A stretch of DNA of 36,100 nucleotides from Candidatus Omnitrophota bacterium (GCA_016934335.1 JAFGTC010000009.1:1-36100); one strand, 5' to 3'. Numbered from the stretch's first letter, positions 1 through 8,799 are shown. The notes: a model not told the origin generated them from the letters alone. Made by a program: numbers and translations.

Positions 1-65
1 ATCGCGCCATCGAAGAATTCGAAGCCGACAAAACGCGCTATCTGCCTCCCGAAGCGGATAATTGA
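1..65 (+). CDS. C-terminal end of an unidentified protein (5' truncated by window)
   Basis: The frame starting at base 3 is open from the window edge to a TGA at 63-65 and encodes about 20 residues ending in LPPEADN. The piece is hydrophilic and acidic (AIEEFEADK). It stops 8 bp before the end of the convergent glycosyltransferase gene, which fits a tail-to-tail gene pair. Too little is visible to assign a family, and no terminator fits in the gap. The call rests only on an open frame and good spacing. Confidence 0.4.
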   Translation, partial: RAIEEFEADKTRYLPPEADN

Positions 66-73
66 ATCTCGCC

Positions 74-823
74 TTATTGTTCGTGAGTCGCTTCTTTTTC
101 TCGGATGAACGCGATGAAGAGCGAGATGAACACCTTGATCACATACCAGATCGGCCGGCAGCCTCGGTGGAGCGAATAGCGTTTGTTGACGGAGTACATA
201 TATACGGGAATTTCATTCAGGCGAAAATCGTTTTTCAGGAAGGTCATGATCATATCGGCGTCGGGATAATCGAAAGGGAAACTTTTCCCGCAGAGAAAAT
301 GAAGCGTCTTCCGGTTGAAGCCCATGAATCCGCTGGTGGGGTCGGTAATCCGGCGAAAGCACAGGCACCGCAGCACGAAGCGAAACAGATGGATTCCGAT
401 GCGCCGCAGGGGCGTGCCGTAATAGAGGGGAGAGTTCGGTTCGAAGGGGATCTTCTCTTTCGATAGAAACCGGGATCCGATCACGACGTCGAATTCGCTC
501 GCCATCAGTTCGCTGAAGATCAATGGAACGCAGCGGGGATCGTGCTGTCCGTCGCCGTCGATCTGGATCAAATAATCATATCCATGACGATAGGCGTATT
601 TGTAGCCGGTTTGAATCGTAACGCCGTACCCCATCTGGCTGGAATGCGAAAGGACGCGGATGTTGTTTTTTTTGAGAATTTCCAGGGAGTCGTCTATGGA
701 GGCGTCATTGACCGCGAGAATATCCGCCTGAATACTCCTGCATTCCTGCGCCAGTCTCGGAAGCAGAGAAGGCAGATTCTTCGCCTCATTGTTTACAGGT
801 ATAATGACCAACGTCTTCGGCAT
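74..823 (-). CDS. Family 2 glycosyltransferase (DPM1/polyprenyl-phosphate sugar transferase-like)
   Basis: 249 aa, probably a cytoplasmic-face enzyme moving a sugar from a nucleotide donor to a lipid carrier or glycan. The GT-A core shows at the N-terminus: TLVIIPVNNEAKNL, then AVNDASIDDSL, then QIDGDGQHDP (the metal/nucleotide-binding DxD-type site, near residue 95) and VVIGSRFL. TDPTSGFMGFNR near the middle is typical of the dolichyl-phosphate-mannose-synthase-like subgroup. The C-terminus has a short hydrophobic stretch (VIKVFISLFIAFI) that may associate with the membrane but no full TM pair. It starts at ATG 823 without a strong ribosome site. It is the last member of a minus-strand cluster of glycan genes (YdjM-like, GT2, GT4). 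The family call is firm; donor and acceptor cannot be read from sequence. Confidence 0.9.
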   Translation of the reverse strand: MPKTLVIIPVNNEAKNLPSLLPRLAQECRSIQADILAVNDASIDDSLEILKKNNIRVLSHSSQMGYGVTIQTGYKYAYRHGYDYLIQIDGDGQHDPRCVPLIFSELMASEFDVVIGSRFLSKEKIPFEPNSPLYYGTPLRRIGIHLFRFVLRCLCFRRITDPTSGFMGFNRKTLHFLCGKSFPFDYPDADMIMTFLKNDFRLNEIPVYMYSVNKRYSLHRGCRPIWYVIKVFISLFIAFIREKEATHEQ

Positions 824-1092
824 AATCTTATCTGATCACATTCCGTTCATCGACATGCTCGCCGATATCTCGCGCTCATGCAGCGTCATCCAATGCGAAG
901 GGGCGTCCGGACATTCATAACATTTCATTTCCATGATGCCGCCGTACCATGGGGGGCGGGAATTATTGTACAAAAAGGCATTTCCCTCACCCTTCTTACA
1001 GAGTAGGCGATTGAATAACAATCCAAAGCGATGCTCTTTCTCCCATCATACTTCGTTTTTTCTTTGTTGGGAAGAATATAGGAGAAAATAAT

Positions 1093-2325
1093 TCAGCGAC
1101 GTATGATTCTATCATAAATATCGCATGTCCGCCGGGCGATTTCATCCCAGGGGGGAAGAATGGATTCGGGATGGAAGCGCGGCGGCGCCTGATCCGGAAG
1201 GAGGCATTGCGACATGGCCGCCTGCAGCGAGTGGGCGCTTCCCGGAGTCACGATGCGGATGGCGTCGCATGAATCCGGCAGATGCTCGAGACATCCATAC
1301 GACGACGCGGCGATGACCGGCGTTCCGCAGATCAAAGATTCGACGGGCGTCAAACCGAATATCTCATAGGGGGAGGGGCAAACAGTAAAATCGGCCAGCG
1401 AAAACAGCGCAGGCATCGCGGAACGGGGAATCTTCGGCAAAAGAGCGACGCCGGCGCACGCCGGCGCCGCCCCGCGGGTCAGCGTTATATGATTCGCGGA
1501 GCAGATCGATTGAATCTTGGCGGCGCATCCCTCATCGGGCCCGCAAAAAATCAATCGAGCCTCCGCCCCTTCCTCGATCAATCGAACGAACGCTTCCATG
1601 AGGATCATGACGCCCTTGGCCCGATGAAGCCGCCCGGCGTAAAGAAACGTGCAAAGGGACGAACTTTCCGCGGCCGGAAATGGAAGAGGCGATGCCGGCG
1701 ATTCGAATCGAGGCCGGCCATGGGGAAGCACATGAATCCGGCCGCCGGGCGTCCCGGCGCGCTCGAGTTGTTTTTTTTCTTCCCGGCATAGAGCGAAAAA
1801 AGCCGAAACATGTAAAATCCATCTCCGGCGCAAGAGCGGATCCATCCACTTGTGCGCCGCTCTTTTCAAGCCTCGATGAACGGGCGGCGCAAAAGAGCCG
1901 TGGCTGGAAAGGCACAGACCGGCGCCGCGCTCCATCATTTTGACGCAGAGCCGCCGGTAACCCGGAATGTGAACATCGTGCAGATGAAGAATATCGATGG
2001 ATGCGGGCAGCTGTTCTTCGATGGAGGGATTCCAAAACGAAGCGGTGAATATCTTGTACTTGCGCGCCAAGAGGGGATTGCGATTGGTCATATAAAAAAT
2101 GCGAATGCCGCCTGCCTCCCCGACGGCCCTGACGGCTTTTTGAACCACCCAGCGCACGGTCAAACCCTCGCGCACCGAATCCGGATGCAGGCCGGCGTCG
2201 GTCGTCAGCACGATGATTTCATGCCCCAGTCGGGCTTGAGCCTGGACCAGCGAGTAGACCGCTTCGGGAACGCCGCCGAAGCAGTTTGCCGGTGGAAAGT
2301 ATGGAATCGCGTGAACAATGCGCAT
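1093..2325 (-). CDS. Family 4 glycosyltransferase (GT-B fold)
   Basis: 410 aa, a retaining GT-B glycosyltransferase likely acting on a surface polysaccharide or glycolipid. The N-terminal acceptor domain begins MRIVHAIPYFPP with the glycine-rich FGGVPEAVYSL segment. The C-terminal donor domain has TFLYAGRLHRAKGV and ends with the GT4 signature SPYEIFGLTPVESLICGTPV near residues 316-335, including the E-x7-E pair that contacts the nucleotide sugar. No signal peptide or TM segment is seen. It lies 47 bp downstream of a GT2 gene on the same strand and is followed by about 270 bp with no credible gene before the next GT2. Four genes here appear to build one glycan, but the product is unknown. Confidence 0.9.
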   Translation of the reverse strand: MRIVHAIPYFPPANCFGGVPEAVYSLVQAQARLGHEIIVLTTDAGLHPDSVREGLTVRWVVQKAVRAVGEAGGIRIFYMTNRNPLLARKYKIFTASFWNPSIEEQLPASIDILHLHDVHIPGYRRLCVKMMERGAGLCLSSHGSFAPPVHRGLKRAAHKWMDPLLRRRWILHVSAFFALCREEKKQLERAGTPGGRIHVLPHGRPRFESPASPLPFPAAESSSLCTFLYAGRLHRAKGVMILMEAFVRLIEEGAEARLIFCGPDEGCAAKIQSICSANHITLTRGAAPACAGVALLPKIPRSAMPALFSLADFTVCPSPYEIFGLTPVESLICGTPVIAASSYGCLEHLPDSCDAIRIVTPGSAHSLQAAMSQCLLPDQAPPRFHPESILPPWDEIARRTCDIYDRIIRR

Positions 2326-2372
2326 AAGCTGTCAATGGTTCGGCCTGTTTCAACATCTCTCGCGATAACGCC

Positions 2373-3365
2373 TCAATCGGACCGAGGCGCGACGTTTTTG
2401 AAAATCCAGCCGCATACATAGGCGATCAGAAACATGGCGTTTCGCATCAGAAACACCGGGAACGATCCCAGCAGCGCCGGATCGCGAAACTTTGAATACA
2501 AATAAATAGAATAGCCAATTTGAACGATCAGAACGATGGAGATCAAGCCCGCGGCAGGCGTCGGATGAAACGGGAGCAGAACGAGTGCGGGAAACAAAAG
2601 GCCTGTGGACAAGACCAGCAGCGCGAGGATTCGGTCGAATGGATACAAAACCTGGCTTTGCACGAAAGGCCGCCGGAATCCATACCACCAGGTCCGCTTC
2701 AGACATTCGCCCAACCGGGTTTTGAAATGATGCCAGGCAATCGCGTTGGGGTTGCATCGCAGACGAAGCCCTGCGCTGCGAATGCGCTGATTGAATTCGG
2801 AGTCGAAACTGGATTCGCCCAGCTCGACGCGGCACAAGCCCAGGCGATCGAAGACTTCTTTGCGATAAAGCGCGTTGGCGCTGGTGATATGGCGCGCATC
2901 GCCGCGATTGGATCGAATTTTGTGCGCGATTTCGTAGCCGAACATTTTCGCCACAGATCCATCGTCATCGGCGGGCAGAAGGAGTCCTCCCGCTCCGGCG
3001 ACATTATCCCCCTCCAATTCCCGCAGCAGTTCATTCAGCCATTGCGGATCGAGTTTCACGTCGCTTTCCACCCAGGCGATCACGGCGCCGGAAGCTTTCT
3101 GGAGGCCGGCGTTCATGGCGGCCGCCTCTCCGCCGTGATCGATTTGAAGGAGGAAGGTTCGAATCCGGTCGTCCGGGCTGTGAAAGTTTTTCCGCCATTC
3201 TTCGATGACTCGAACGGAGTCGTCGGTTGAACCATCGTCCACAATCCAGATTTCCATAGGGCGGTCGGACGCGAGGCCGGCGATGCTCTGCAGCGTTTCG
3301 GTCACCGCATCCTGCGAATTGTATACGGGAACAATAAATGAAATGGTTTGATCCGCCCCGCTCAT
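2373..3365 (-). CDS. Membrane-anchored family 2 glycosyltransferase
   Basis: 330 aa from ATG 3365. The frame also opens at TTG 3380, but the ATG forms a TAATG stop-start overlap with the upstream gene, which fits translational coupling. The N-terminal catalytic domain reads SFIVPVYNSQDAV, WIVDDGSTDDSV and AWVESDVKLDPQW (DxD position). The family's usual second half shows RWRRNF-like and EFNQRIRSAGLRLR segments. The C-terminal third is hydrophobic, with about three TM segments (residues roughly 225-320), placing the enzyme at the inner membrane. It sits between a YdjM-like membrane protein and a GT4 gene. Likely role: adding a sugar during surface glycan assembly, facing the cytoplasm. Substrate unknown. 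Confidence 0.87.
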   Translation of the reverse strand: MSGADQTISFIVPVYNSQDAVTETLQSIAGLASDRPMEIWIVDDGSTDDSVRVIEEWRKNFHSPDDRIRTFLLQIDHGGEAAAMNAGLQKASGAVIAWVESDVKLDPQWLNELLRELEGDNVAGAGGLLLPADDDGSVAKMFGYEIAHKIRSNRGDARHITSANALYRKEVFDRLGLCRVELGESSFDSEFNQRIRSAGLRLRCNPNAIAWHHFKTRLGECLKRTWWYGFRRPFVQSQVLYPFDRILALLVLSTGLLFPALVLLPFHPTPAAGLISIVLIVQIGYSIYLYSKFRDPALLGSFPVFLMRNAMFLIAYVCGWIFKNVAPRSD

Positions 3366-3970
3366 TACAACCGTATCCAATCTCCCACGAGTACGCTCAC
3401 GGAGTCCATCATGACTGGCAAATCATAGAGCAGACGGAAACTCATGATGAGGCAAAATGAAATCAATGCGACAATCCAAACCGGCTTCGTTTTTTTCGTG
3501 ATGGGAATCAGCATCAGGCAGGCGCTCAACAAGAGCGAAAATTCAATCAGAAGATATCGGCCTACAAAGACGCTCTTCACCGGTTCGGAATACGTCATGC
3601 CCGATAGGGTTTCTTGTACTCCCTGAACGCTGACCGCAACGACGTTGGGCGCATCCGGCCAATGATACGATATCAGCGGATAAAACCAAGGGATGAAGCC
3701 GATGTCGCCGATTAGATGCAGAAAATGACCGATCATCCAAGAATACCCCCAGCGGCGATTGATGAGTTTCCCCACGAGAACCGAACAAACGGCGACCGAC
3801 AGCAGCGTATGAAACCAGCATCGCCCGTAGGGAGCGATCGCAAGCACGTCGGAAAAAATTTTATCGAGCACATCGACGGCAAAGGTTGCGGCGATGGCGG
3901 GCGTATAGGGCAGTTTCGTCAAACGCGCGCCGGCCAAACTCATCGCAAGGTGGCCAGGAATTGGATACAC
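3365..3970 (-). CDS. YdjM-like (DUF457) inner-membrane metal-dependent hydrolase-type protein
   Basis: 201 aa starting at GTG 3970, with a strong AGGAGG 4 nt upstream. The pattern matches the YdjM/DUF457 family: MYPIPGHLAMSLAGARLT near the start, DVLDK, GRCWFHTLLSV and SWMIGHFLHLIGD, which supply the conserved His/Asp residues set between membrane helices. About four TM segments are predicted by eye, two of them C-terminal. The family is annotated as a membrane-bound putative hydrolase; no reaction is established. It is first in the minus-strand cluster and its stop overlaps the next start by one base, so the two are probably co-translated. The 183 bp upstream (3971-4153) hold no gene and probably the cluster promoter, but I could not define -35/-10 boxes. 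Confidence 0.75.
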   Translation of the reverse strand: MYPIPGHLAMSLAGARLTKLPYTPAIAATFAVDVLDKIFSDVLAIAPYGRCWFHTLLSVAVCSVLVGKLINRRWGYSWMIGHFLHLIGDIGFIPWFYPLISYHWPDAPNVVAVSVQGVQETLSGMTYSEPVKSVFVGRYLLIEFSLLLSACLMLIPITKKTKPVWIVALISFCLIMSFRLLYDLPVMMDSVSVLVGDWIRL

Positions 3971-4153
3971 GTCGCCTCCTCATATAGTTTTTCTTGATCC
4001 AAAGCAGGATTTGTTTATGCAACGATCAAAGAATCTATGGAATATGATAAAAGGATCCGCATGTTTTATAAGGTTTTGATTGTGTGTTTTTTGTATGGGC
4101 GTTGGACGGTTTTTCACCGCGGCTTGAATGGCCAGCGGCGGCGGTTGGATGTA

Positions 4154-5554
4154 TCACGCCGAATCGTCTTCTTTGTATTTCTTTATATTGAGATTGTATT
4201 CGCGGATTTTCCGGTAGATCGTCGCCTGGCTGAGATGCAGCGCATTCGAGGAGTTGGGGACGCTGCCCCGGGTGATGCGCAGCGCGTTGTCGATGGCGTC
4301 GCGCTCGACCTGCTCGAAAGGCGCGATGACTTCCCGCTCTATTGGCTTCGGCGATGGAGAAACGGCTTTTTTCGCTAATGACGCCGAATGCGCCTGGATC
4401 GTTTTGGGAAGCATGTCCGCCTTCAGGATTTCTCCATTTCCCAAAACCACGCTTTGTTGTATGCAGTTCTCTAATTCGCGCACATTGCCCGGCCAGGCGT
4501 AGCTGCAAAGCGCATTCAACGCATCGTCGGAGATCGCCTGCAGCGGCTTGTCGTGTTCGCGAGCGTATTTCTTCAGAAAATGCTCCGCCAATTCGGGGAC
4601 GTCGTCGGCGTGATCGCGCAGAGGAGGCGCCTCGATGAGCACCACATTCAAGCGGTAAAACAAATCTTCGCGCAGCTGATGTTGATTCATCGCTTCCGCC
4701 GGATCGCGGTTGGTAGCGGAGAGGATGCGGATGTCGACTGAAATTTTATCGCTTCCCCCGACGCGGTAGAGCGCATGCTCCTGCAAAAAACGCAGGATTT
4801 TAGCCTGCAGGCTGTATTCCATCTCGGCGATTTCATCGAGAAACAATGTGGAGAGATGGGCGCGTTCGCACCGGCCGATATAGCGTTCCCGGGCGCCTGT
4901 GAACGAGTTCGGCTCGTGACCGAACAGTTCGCTTTCCAACAAATCTTTGGGGATGGCGGCGCAGTTGACGTCGATCAATTCTTTGCCGCGGCGCGGCGAG
5001 AGATCGTGAATGGCGCGGGCGATCAACTCTTTGCCGGTTCCGCTTTCGCCGGTGATCAACACGGGCGCTTGGGTCGGCGCCACGGTTTCGATGATGCGGT
5101 AGACGACCTGCATTTCCGCGCTGCCGCCGATCAAGCCGTTTAATCCGCTTCGCCGGGAGCGCTCCAGTTTTTGGATTCGAGTGGACAGGCGGCGATGTTC
5201 GACCGCATTTTTGACCGTCACCAGCAGCCGGTTCCAATCGATCGGTTTGGCGGAAAAGTCATACGCGCCCCGGCGCATCGCTTCGACGGCCCGTTCGATG
5301 CTGCCGAACGCCGTAACCAGAATCACCGGCAGGCCGGCGTCGATCGCAAGAATTTCGGGTAAAAGCGCGATGCCGTCGCCGTCCGGCAGTTCATAATCCA
5401 AAAGTATCGCGTCTACATCGTCGATTTCCTTCAGAACGCTGCAGCATTCGGCGCAGCTGAACGCGCTGCGAATCGCATAGCCTTCCTGCTGGAGCCTCGT
5501 TTGGAGCATGCGTTGAAAATCGGCGTCGTCATCGACAATCAGTAATTGAGGCAT
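4154..5554 (-). CDS. NtrC-family sigma-54-type response regulator with altered GAFTGA loop
   Basis: 466 aa from ATG 5554 (a TTG at 5569 would add 5 residues). The receiver domain comes first: LLIVDDDADF, phospho-acceptor Asp53 in LLDYELPDGDG, Thr81 and Lys103. The AAA+ domain follows: Walker A GESGTGKE (169-176), Walker B LFLDEIAEM (Asp240-Glu241), and REDLFYRLNV. The C-terminus is a Fis-type helix-turn-helix (NALHLSQATIYRKIREYNL). The loop that touches sigma-54 is normally GAFTGA but reads NSFTGA at 216-221, and the glycine pair before the Walker B strand reads LS. No histidine kinase is adjacent. It diverges from araB across about 105 bp, so control of araB is possible but unproven. Family call is firm; whether it activates sigma-54 normally is open. 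Confidence 0.93.
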   Translation of the reverse strand: MPQLLIVDDDADFQRMLQTRLQQEGYAIRSAFSCAECCSVLKEIDDVDAILLDYELPDGDGIALLPEILAIDAGLPVILVTAFGSIERAVEAMRRGAYDFSAKPIDWNRLLVTVKNAVEHRRLSTRIQKLERSRRSGLNGLIGGSAEMQVVYRIIETVAPTQAPVLITGESGTGKELIARAIHDLSPRRGKELIDVNCAAIPKDLLESELFGHEPNSFTGARERYIGRCERAHLSTLFLDEIAEMEYSLQAKILRFLQEHALYRVGGSDKISVDIRILSATNRDPAEAMNQHQLREDLFYRLNVVLIEAPPLRDHADDVPELAEHFLKKYAREHDKPLQAISDDALNALCSYAWPGNVRELENCIQQSVVLGNGEILKADMLPKTIQAHSASLAKKAVSPSPKPIEREVIAPFEQVERDAIDNALRITRGSVPNSSNALHLSQATIYRKIREYNLNIKKYKEDDSA

Positions 5555-5660
5555 TGCCTTCTCGTCCAATTATTGAAATACTGGATTGAAATATTGTAGC
5601 ATAGTCTCTAATCATTTCTGTATCAGTAAATTTGGCGAGTCGAGGATTGAGGAGGGCGTC

Positions 5661-7322
5661 ATGGTCAAACGATATGCACTGGGCATTGATTATGGAACGG
5701 AATCGGGGCGCGCGCTGCTGGTGGATGTAGAAACCGGCGATGAAATAGCCACGCATGTTTTGTCGTACGCCAACGGCGTGCTGGATGAAACGCTGCCGGA
5801 TGGAACCAAATTGGATCACGATACGGCTTTGCAGGATCCCAACGACTGGATCGCCGTGCTGAAGACCACCGTTCCGGCTGTTTTGAAAGAAGCGAATGTT
5901 TCTCCCGAACAGGTCATCGGCATCGGCGTCGACTTCACTTCCTGCACGGTGCTGCCCGTCGATGAGAACGGGACGCCGCTTTGCAATCTTCCTCCATATA
6001 AAAATCGCCCGCACGCCTGGGTGAAGCTCTGGAAGCATCACGCCGCTCAGCCCGAAGCCGACAAGATCACTCAAACCATTCACGAGCGCGGCGACACAAT
6101 TCTCGAACGCTACGGCGGCAAGATGTCCTCCGAATGGATCGTCCCCAAAATCTGGCAGGTTCTCGATGAAGACGAAGAGATTTTCGACGCCGCAGCGCGC
6201 TTCATCGAAGGCGGCGACTGGATCGTCGAGCAGCTCTGCGGGCAGGAAGCCCGCAGTTCATGCCAGGCCGGCTATAAGGGCATGTGGGATAAAGAAGAAG
6301 GCTTCCCCACGCCCGAACTGCTCAAAGCCCTTCACCCTAAACTGGAAAATCTGGTCGGCGATAAGCTTTCGCCCGACATCAAGCCCTTAGGCTCCAAGGC
6401 GGGCGAGTTGACCGAAGAGGCGGCGCAGTGGACCGGCCTGAAAGCGGGAACCGCCGTAGCCGTGGGCATCATCGACGCTCATTCGGCCGTCCCCGGCTCG
6501 GGCGTCGCCGAACCGGGCAAGATGTTGATGGTCATGGGGACGTCGACCTGCCACATGCTGCTCTCGGAAAAGAAAGCGAGCGTTCCCGGAATGTGCGGGT
6601 GCGTTCGAGACGGCATCCTTCCCGGCTTTTACGGCTATGAAGCGGGGCAGCCCGCCACCGGCGATATTTTCGCCTGGTTCATGGAAGCATGCGTCCCCCA
6701 ATCGATCCTTGATGAAGCCCGGCAAAAAGGCCTCAACGCGCATAAAATCCTTGAAGAACGCGCCGCGAAGCTGCAGCCCGGTGAAAGCGGATTGATCGCT
6801 CTCGATTGGTGGAACGGCAACCGCTCCGTCCTGGTCGATGCGGAACTGTCCGGCTTGATCGTAGGCATGACGTTGACCACCAAGCCCGAAGAGATCTATC
6901 TGGCCCTGATTGAAGCCACCGCCTTCGGCACCCGAAAAATCATCGAGGCGTTCGCCGAAAACGGCATCCCCATCAACGAACTTTACGCCTGCGGCGGCCT
7001 GGCCGAAAAAAATAAACTGATGATGCAGGTTTATTCGGATGTAACCGGCCTGCCGATTCGCATCGCCGCATCGCCGCAAACCTGCGCTCTGGGCGCGGCG
7101 ATTCTGGGGGCCGTCGCGGCGGGTCAGGCGAACGGAGGGTATGATACGCCTCAGGAGGCCGCCAAAAACATGGCCCGCTTCAAAGACGAAATTTATCAGC
7201 CGACCGCGGAGCGGCACAAAAAATACACCGCCCTTTATAACGAATACATCCAACTGCACGACTATTTCGGCCGGGGCGTCAACGATGTCATGAAGCGCCT
7301 GCGGCAAATGCGATTGGCGTAA
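5661..7322 (+). CDS. araB: L-ribulokinase
   Basis: 553 aa FGGY-family kinase that phosphorylates L-ribulose to L-ribulose 5-phosphate in the cytoplasm, in L-arabinose breakdown. The start is ATG 5661 because GGAGG lies at 5651-5655 and the protein then opens with the family N-terminus YALGIDYGTESGRALLVDV. The open frame itself reaches back to 5586. Typical AraB features are GVDFTSCTVLPVDENG, AWVKLWKHHAAQPEAD, VMGTSTCHMLL and the C-terminal ACGGLAEKNKLMMQVY followed by SPQTCALGAAILGA. Length matches the family (about 550-570). No araA or araD gene is beside it, so the rest of the pathway must be elsewhere, or the kinase serves another ketopentose. Confidence 0.93.
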   Translation: MVKRYALGIDYGTESGRALLVDVETGDEIATHVLSYANGVLDETLPDGTKLDHDTALQDPNDWIAVLKTTVPAVLKEANVSPEQVIGIGVDFTSCTVLPVDENGTPLCNLPPYKNRPHAWVKLWKHHAAQPEADKITQTIHERGDTILERYGGKMSSEWIVPKIWQVLDEDEEIFDAAARFIEGGDWIVEQLCGQEARSSCQAGYKGMWDKEEGFPTPELLKALHPKLENLVGDKLSPDIKPLGSKAGELTEEAAQWTGLKAGTAVAVGIIDAHSAVPGSGVAEPGKMLMVMGTSTCHMLLSEKKASVPGMCGCVRDGILPGFYGYEAGQPATGDIFAWFMEACVPQSILDEARQKGLNAHKILEERAAKLQPGESGLIALDWWNGNRSVLVDAELSGLIVGMTLTTKPEEIYLALIEATAFGTRKIIEAFAENGIPINELYACGGLAEKNKLMMQVYSDVTGLPIRIAASPQTCALGAAILGAVAAGQANGGYDTPQEAAKNMARFKDEIYQPTAERHKKYTALYNEYIQLHDYFGRGVNDVMKRLRQMRLA

Positions 7323-7683
7323 GCCGTTCGTTTGCGCCGCGCTGGAGGCGGCGCTGTTTCTGCGTCTGCGCGGCGCGTACAGTTACTCTGGCTGAACCGT
7401 CTCGTTGTTATAACCGCCCGCCGTTGGGAATGCGGTTTTCTTCGCACAACCTTGCGAAGCCGGAGCGCGGTTGGAAAATCCGTAATGGAGCGCCCGGGAA
7501 AAATCCGGCGGGCCGCCTCTGTCAATTCGGACGTCTGAAAGAAGCGCCTTCGCGCGGGGTGGAGGTTGACTTGGATATTTGGAAAGGAAAAATGCCCTAG
7601 AGTGTTTTTCTAAATATGCCAAACATCGTTTCTTTTTTGCCCCTGACAGGGGATTATGATGGATTGGTTGAAAGGATGACGTG
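7323..7683. other. Gene-free stretch after araB
   Basis: About 360 bp with no credible gene; open frames on both strands are low-complexity Arg/Ala-rich shadows. It holds a GC stem-loop just after araB (7334-7354) and a short palindrome CCCCTG-A-CAGGGG at 7640-7652, about 30 bp before the next start, which could be an operator. A TTGACT at 7566-7571 has no convincing -10 partner. AAAGG at 7671-7675 serves the next gene. Confidence 0.5.
7334..7360 (+). terminator. Possible terminator of araB
   Basis: GCGCCGC (7334-7340) pairs perfectly with GCGGCGC (7348-7354) around a 7-nt loop, starting 12 bases past the araB stop, and is followed by TGTTTC rather than a solid T run. It could be a weak intrinsic terminator. 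Confidence 0.35.
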
Positions 7684-8577
7684 ATGCCGGAATTATACGA
7701 CGAAAACGCCGCGATCGATGCGAGCGTTCTGATTCCAACTTATAATGAAGAAAAAGCCATCGCGGGCGTTATTGACGACGTTCGCAAAGCTATGGACGCT
7801 TCCGAATATTCGTATGAGATTCTCGTAGTCGACGATTGCTCGAAGGATGAAACGGTCAAAATCGCCCGGGAAAAGGGCGTTCGCATCATTCAGCGAAAAA
7901 TGAACGGCGGCTCGGGCGCTTCACGAAAAACGGGAATTCGCGCCGCCCGCGGCGAATATATCGCCATGCTGGACGGCGATGGCACCTACACGGCCGCCGA
8001 CATCCCCAAAATGCTGGATCTCCTGCCGGATTGGGATCAGGTGAACGGCGCGCGCACCTCCGAAGAAGGCGCCCTCAAAGCCCTGCGAGTTCCCGCCAAA
8101 TGGATGATTCGTCAATTGGCCGTCTATTTATCCGGCGTCCCCATCCCCGATCTCAACACCGGACTGAAAGTCTTCAAACGCAGCATCATGACGAAATTCC
8201 TCTGGGTGATTCCCGAAGGCTTCTCTTGCGTAACCACCATGACGCTGGCTTTTTTGTGCAACGGATACTCCGTCACATGGATTCCATCCGAATACCACAA
8301 ACGGATCGGGAAATCGAAATTTCATCCCATTAAAGACACGAGCCGATATATCGCCACTGTTGTCCGCATGGTTATGTATTTCAATCCATTGCGCGTCTTT
8401 TTGCCCGTATCCTTCTTCATTCTGCTTTTGGGCGTCCTGCGAAGCTGGTTTAGTTACCGGTCTATTGGAGGGCTGCAGGAAGGAGATATCATTCTTATTC
8501 TCGGTGCGGTTTTGATCGGCGTTATGGGATTGCTGGCCGATTTGATCGTCGCTCAGGGTCGATCGAGAAACGGTTGA
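7684..8577 (+). CDS. Membrane-anchored family 2 glycosyltransferase (DPM1-like)
   Basis: 297 aa from ATG 7684 (a GTG directly before it at 7681 is also possible; AAAGG at 7671-7675 suits either). Catalytic GT-A domain: ASVLIPTYNEEKAI, VVDDCSKDETV, GSGASRKTGIRAARGEY, MLDGDGTYTAAD (DxD), and PDLNTGLKVFKR, the last typical of polyprenyl-phosphate glycosyltransferases. Two C-terminal TM segments (about residues 235-255 and 265-290) anchor it in the inner membrane. This layout fits transfer of a sugar or amino-sugar from UDP/GDP to a polyprenyl phosphate. It appears to be a single-gene unit, separated by about 290 bp from the radical SAM gene that has its own promoter. Substrate unknown. Confidence 0.9.
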   Translation: MPELYDENAAIDASVLIPTYNEEKAIAGVIDDVRKAMDASEYSYEILVVDDCSKDETVKIAREKGVRIIQRKMNGGSGASRKTGIRAARGEYIAMLDGDGTYTAADIPKMLDLLPDWDQVNGARTSEEGALKALRVPAKWMIRQLAVYLSGVPIPDLNTGLKVFKRSIMTKFLWVIPEGFSCVTTMTLAFLCNGYSVTWIPSEYHKRIGKSKFHPIKDTSRYIATVVRMVMYFNPLRVFLPVSFFILLLGVLRSWFSYRSIGGLQEGDIILILGAVLIGVMGLLADLIVAQGRSRNG

Positions 8578-8770
8578 CTGTTATGCCAATTCATTGGAAA
8601 GACGGATGTTCTTTTTGTTCCACTTTCCCCAAATCACGGCGCTCCAGGGATTCCAATTTTCCTTTAAGTTTTGTATCCTTCTTTGTTATTAGGTAATAAA
8701 ATCTAAATGGAATAAATCGACCACTGGCATGTGACTTATCGCCCATTTCAAGGCGAGAATGACCCGTGTT

Positions 8771-8799
8771 TTGACAAGTCAATAAAGTTGATCTACATT
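8771..8799 (+). promoter_or_regulatory. Sigma-70-type promoter for the B12 radical SAM gene
   Basis: A perfect TTGACA at 8771-8776 is followed after 17 nt by TACATT at 8794-8799 (4 of 6 matches to TATAAT). The start codon lies 73 bp further on, with AGGAG at 8857-8861. The -35 box sits inside the small inverted repeat TTGAC-AA-GTCAA (8771-8782), which could be a repressor site. The rest of the 8578-8871 gap holds no gene. Confidence 0.6.

Noticed and set aside
836-1021. 61-aa minus-strand frame between the GT4 and GT2 genes
   Set aside because: It begins at TTG without a ribosome site, and matches no family I recognise. The gap of about 270 bp is treated as intergenic.
3150-3175. GGTTCGAATCC, like a tRNA T-arm
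   Set aside because: It lies inside the GT2 coding sequence and no acceptor stem, D-arm or anticodon arm fits around it.
7262-7622. Arg/Ala-rich frames on both strands after araB
   Set aside because: Low-complexity translations of GC-rich intergenic DNA, overlapping each other on both strands and without ribosome sites.
8591-8782. 63-aa minus-strand frame before the radical SAM gene
   Set aside because: No ribosome site or family resemblance, and it runs into the promoter region of the plus-strand gene.
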